This document shows, one piece after another, positions 6,459 through 6,518 of a DNA stretch of 6,518 nt (position 1 is the first letter of the stretch; every line of letters begins with the position of its first letter). The notes under the pieces are model-generated. The model saw only the letters and a program-made list of their open reading frames with translations, was not told where the DNA came from and searched no databases. Source of the stretch: an uncultured bacterium (lineage in GTDB: Bacteria; Bacillota; Clostridia; Lachnospirales; Lachnospiraceae); contig CAJMNU010000083.1 in assembly GCA_905214855.1 (NCBI GenBank), positions 1-6,518 of the forward strand, read 5' to 3'. The position numbers and the translations under genes were made by a program.

Positions 6459-6518
6459 ACGTGCAAAACAGGAAATCAAAGATACCATAGAAGCATATTT
6501 ATTAAAGGATGAACGGGG
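6448..6518 (+). CDS. Probable MoxR-type AAA+ ATPase (partial, N-terminus only)
   Basis: An ORF too short to be called on length: 23 complete codons from ATG 6448, cut by the window edge, beginning MNIKRAKQEIKDTIEAYLLK. This N-terminal helix resembles, from memory, the start of MoxR-type AAA+ ATPases found beside DUF2201/VWA proteins in Clostridia, where the Walker A motif comes shortly after. The ATPase motifs lie outside the window, so the assignment rests on this short stretch and on gene order. The start overlaps the last 11 bases of the VWA gene in another frame and has a purine-rich ribosome binding site inside it, which suggests translational coupling and similar amounts of the two proteins. 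Confidence 0.65.
   Translation, partial: MNIKRAKQEIKDTIEAYLLKDER

Noticed and set aside
6303..6488. Minus-strand open frame opposite the end of the VWA gene
   Set aside because: It overlaps the conserved VWA coding sequence and the next gene start, and has no family features.

Overview
The window looks like chromosomal DNA of a low-GC Gram-positive anaerobe, most likely a Clostridia member of the Lachnospiraceae type. The reasons are the AT-rich composition, strong AGGAGG-type ribosome binding sites, a lipoprotein sugar-binding protein with a Thr/Ala/Glu-rich linker, GTG and TTG starts, and the protein families present. This placement is an inference from style; no marker gene is present.

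Left part (1-3603, minus strand): a galactose/methyl-galactoside-type ABC importer operon in the order mglB-mglA-mglC, read right to left. mglB (sugar-binding lipoprotein) comes first behind a recognisable sigma-A-type promoter. After a 171-base gap that holds a strong 11-bp stem-loop comes mglA (two-domain ATPase), then 18 bases later mglC (permease), which runs off the left edge. MglB would capture the sugar outside the membrane, MglC would form the channel and MglA would drive import. The binding protein keeps the calcium loop and most sugar contacts of the E. coli galactose-binding protein but differs at three of them.

Middle (3604-3915): a 312-base divergent intergenic region. It holds the mglB promoter with roughly phased A-tracts and small palindromes, and a separate rightward promoter (TTGAAT, 17 bases, TATGAT) followed by a 5' UTR hairpin.

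Right part (3916-6518, plus strand): an apparent operon of three genes. The first encodes a probably cytoplasmic protein with BspA-type leucine-rich repeats and a large uncharacterised C-terminal region. The second encodes a DUF2201-type protein with a metallopeptidase-like domain and a C-terminal VWA domain. The third starts in an 11-base overlap and is cut by the window edge; its N-terminus resembles MoxR-type AAA+ ATPases. The VWA protein has an intact MIDAS but HQxxH instead of HExxH, so its peptidase half is probably inactive or purely structural. This LRR / pseudo-peptidase-VWA / AAA+ set is the least understood part of the window and resembles MoxR-VWA chaperone-like pairs with an added LRR partner. 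No RNA genes, mobile elements or CRISPR arrays were seen.
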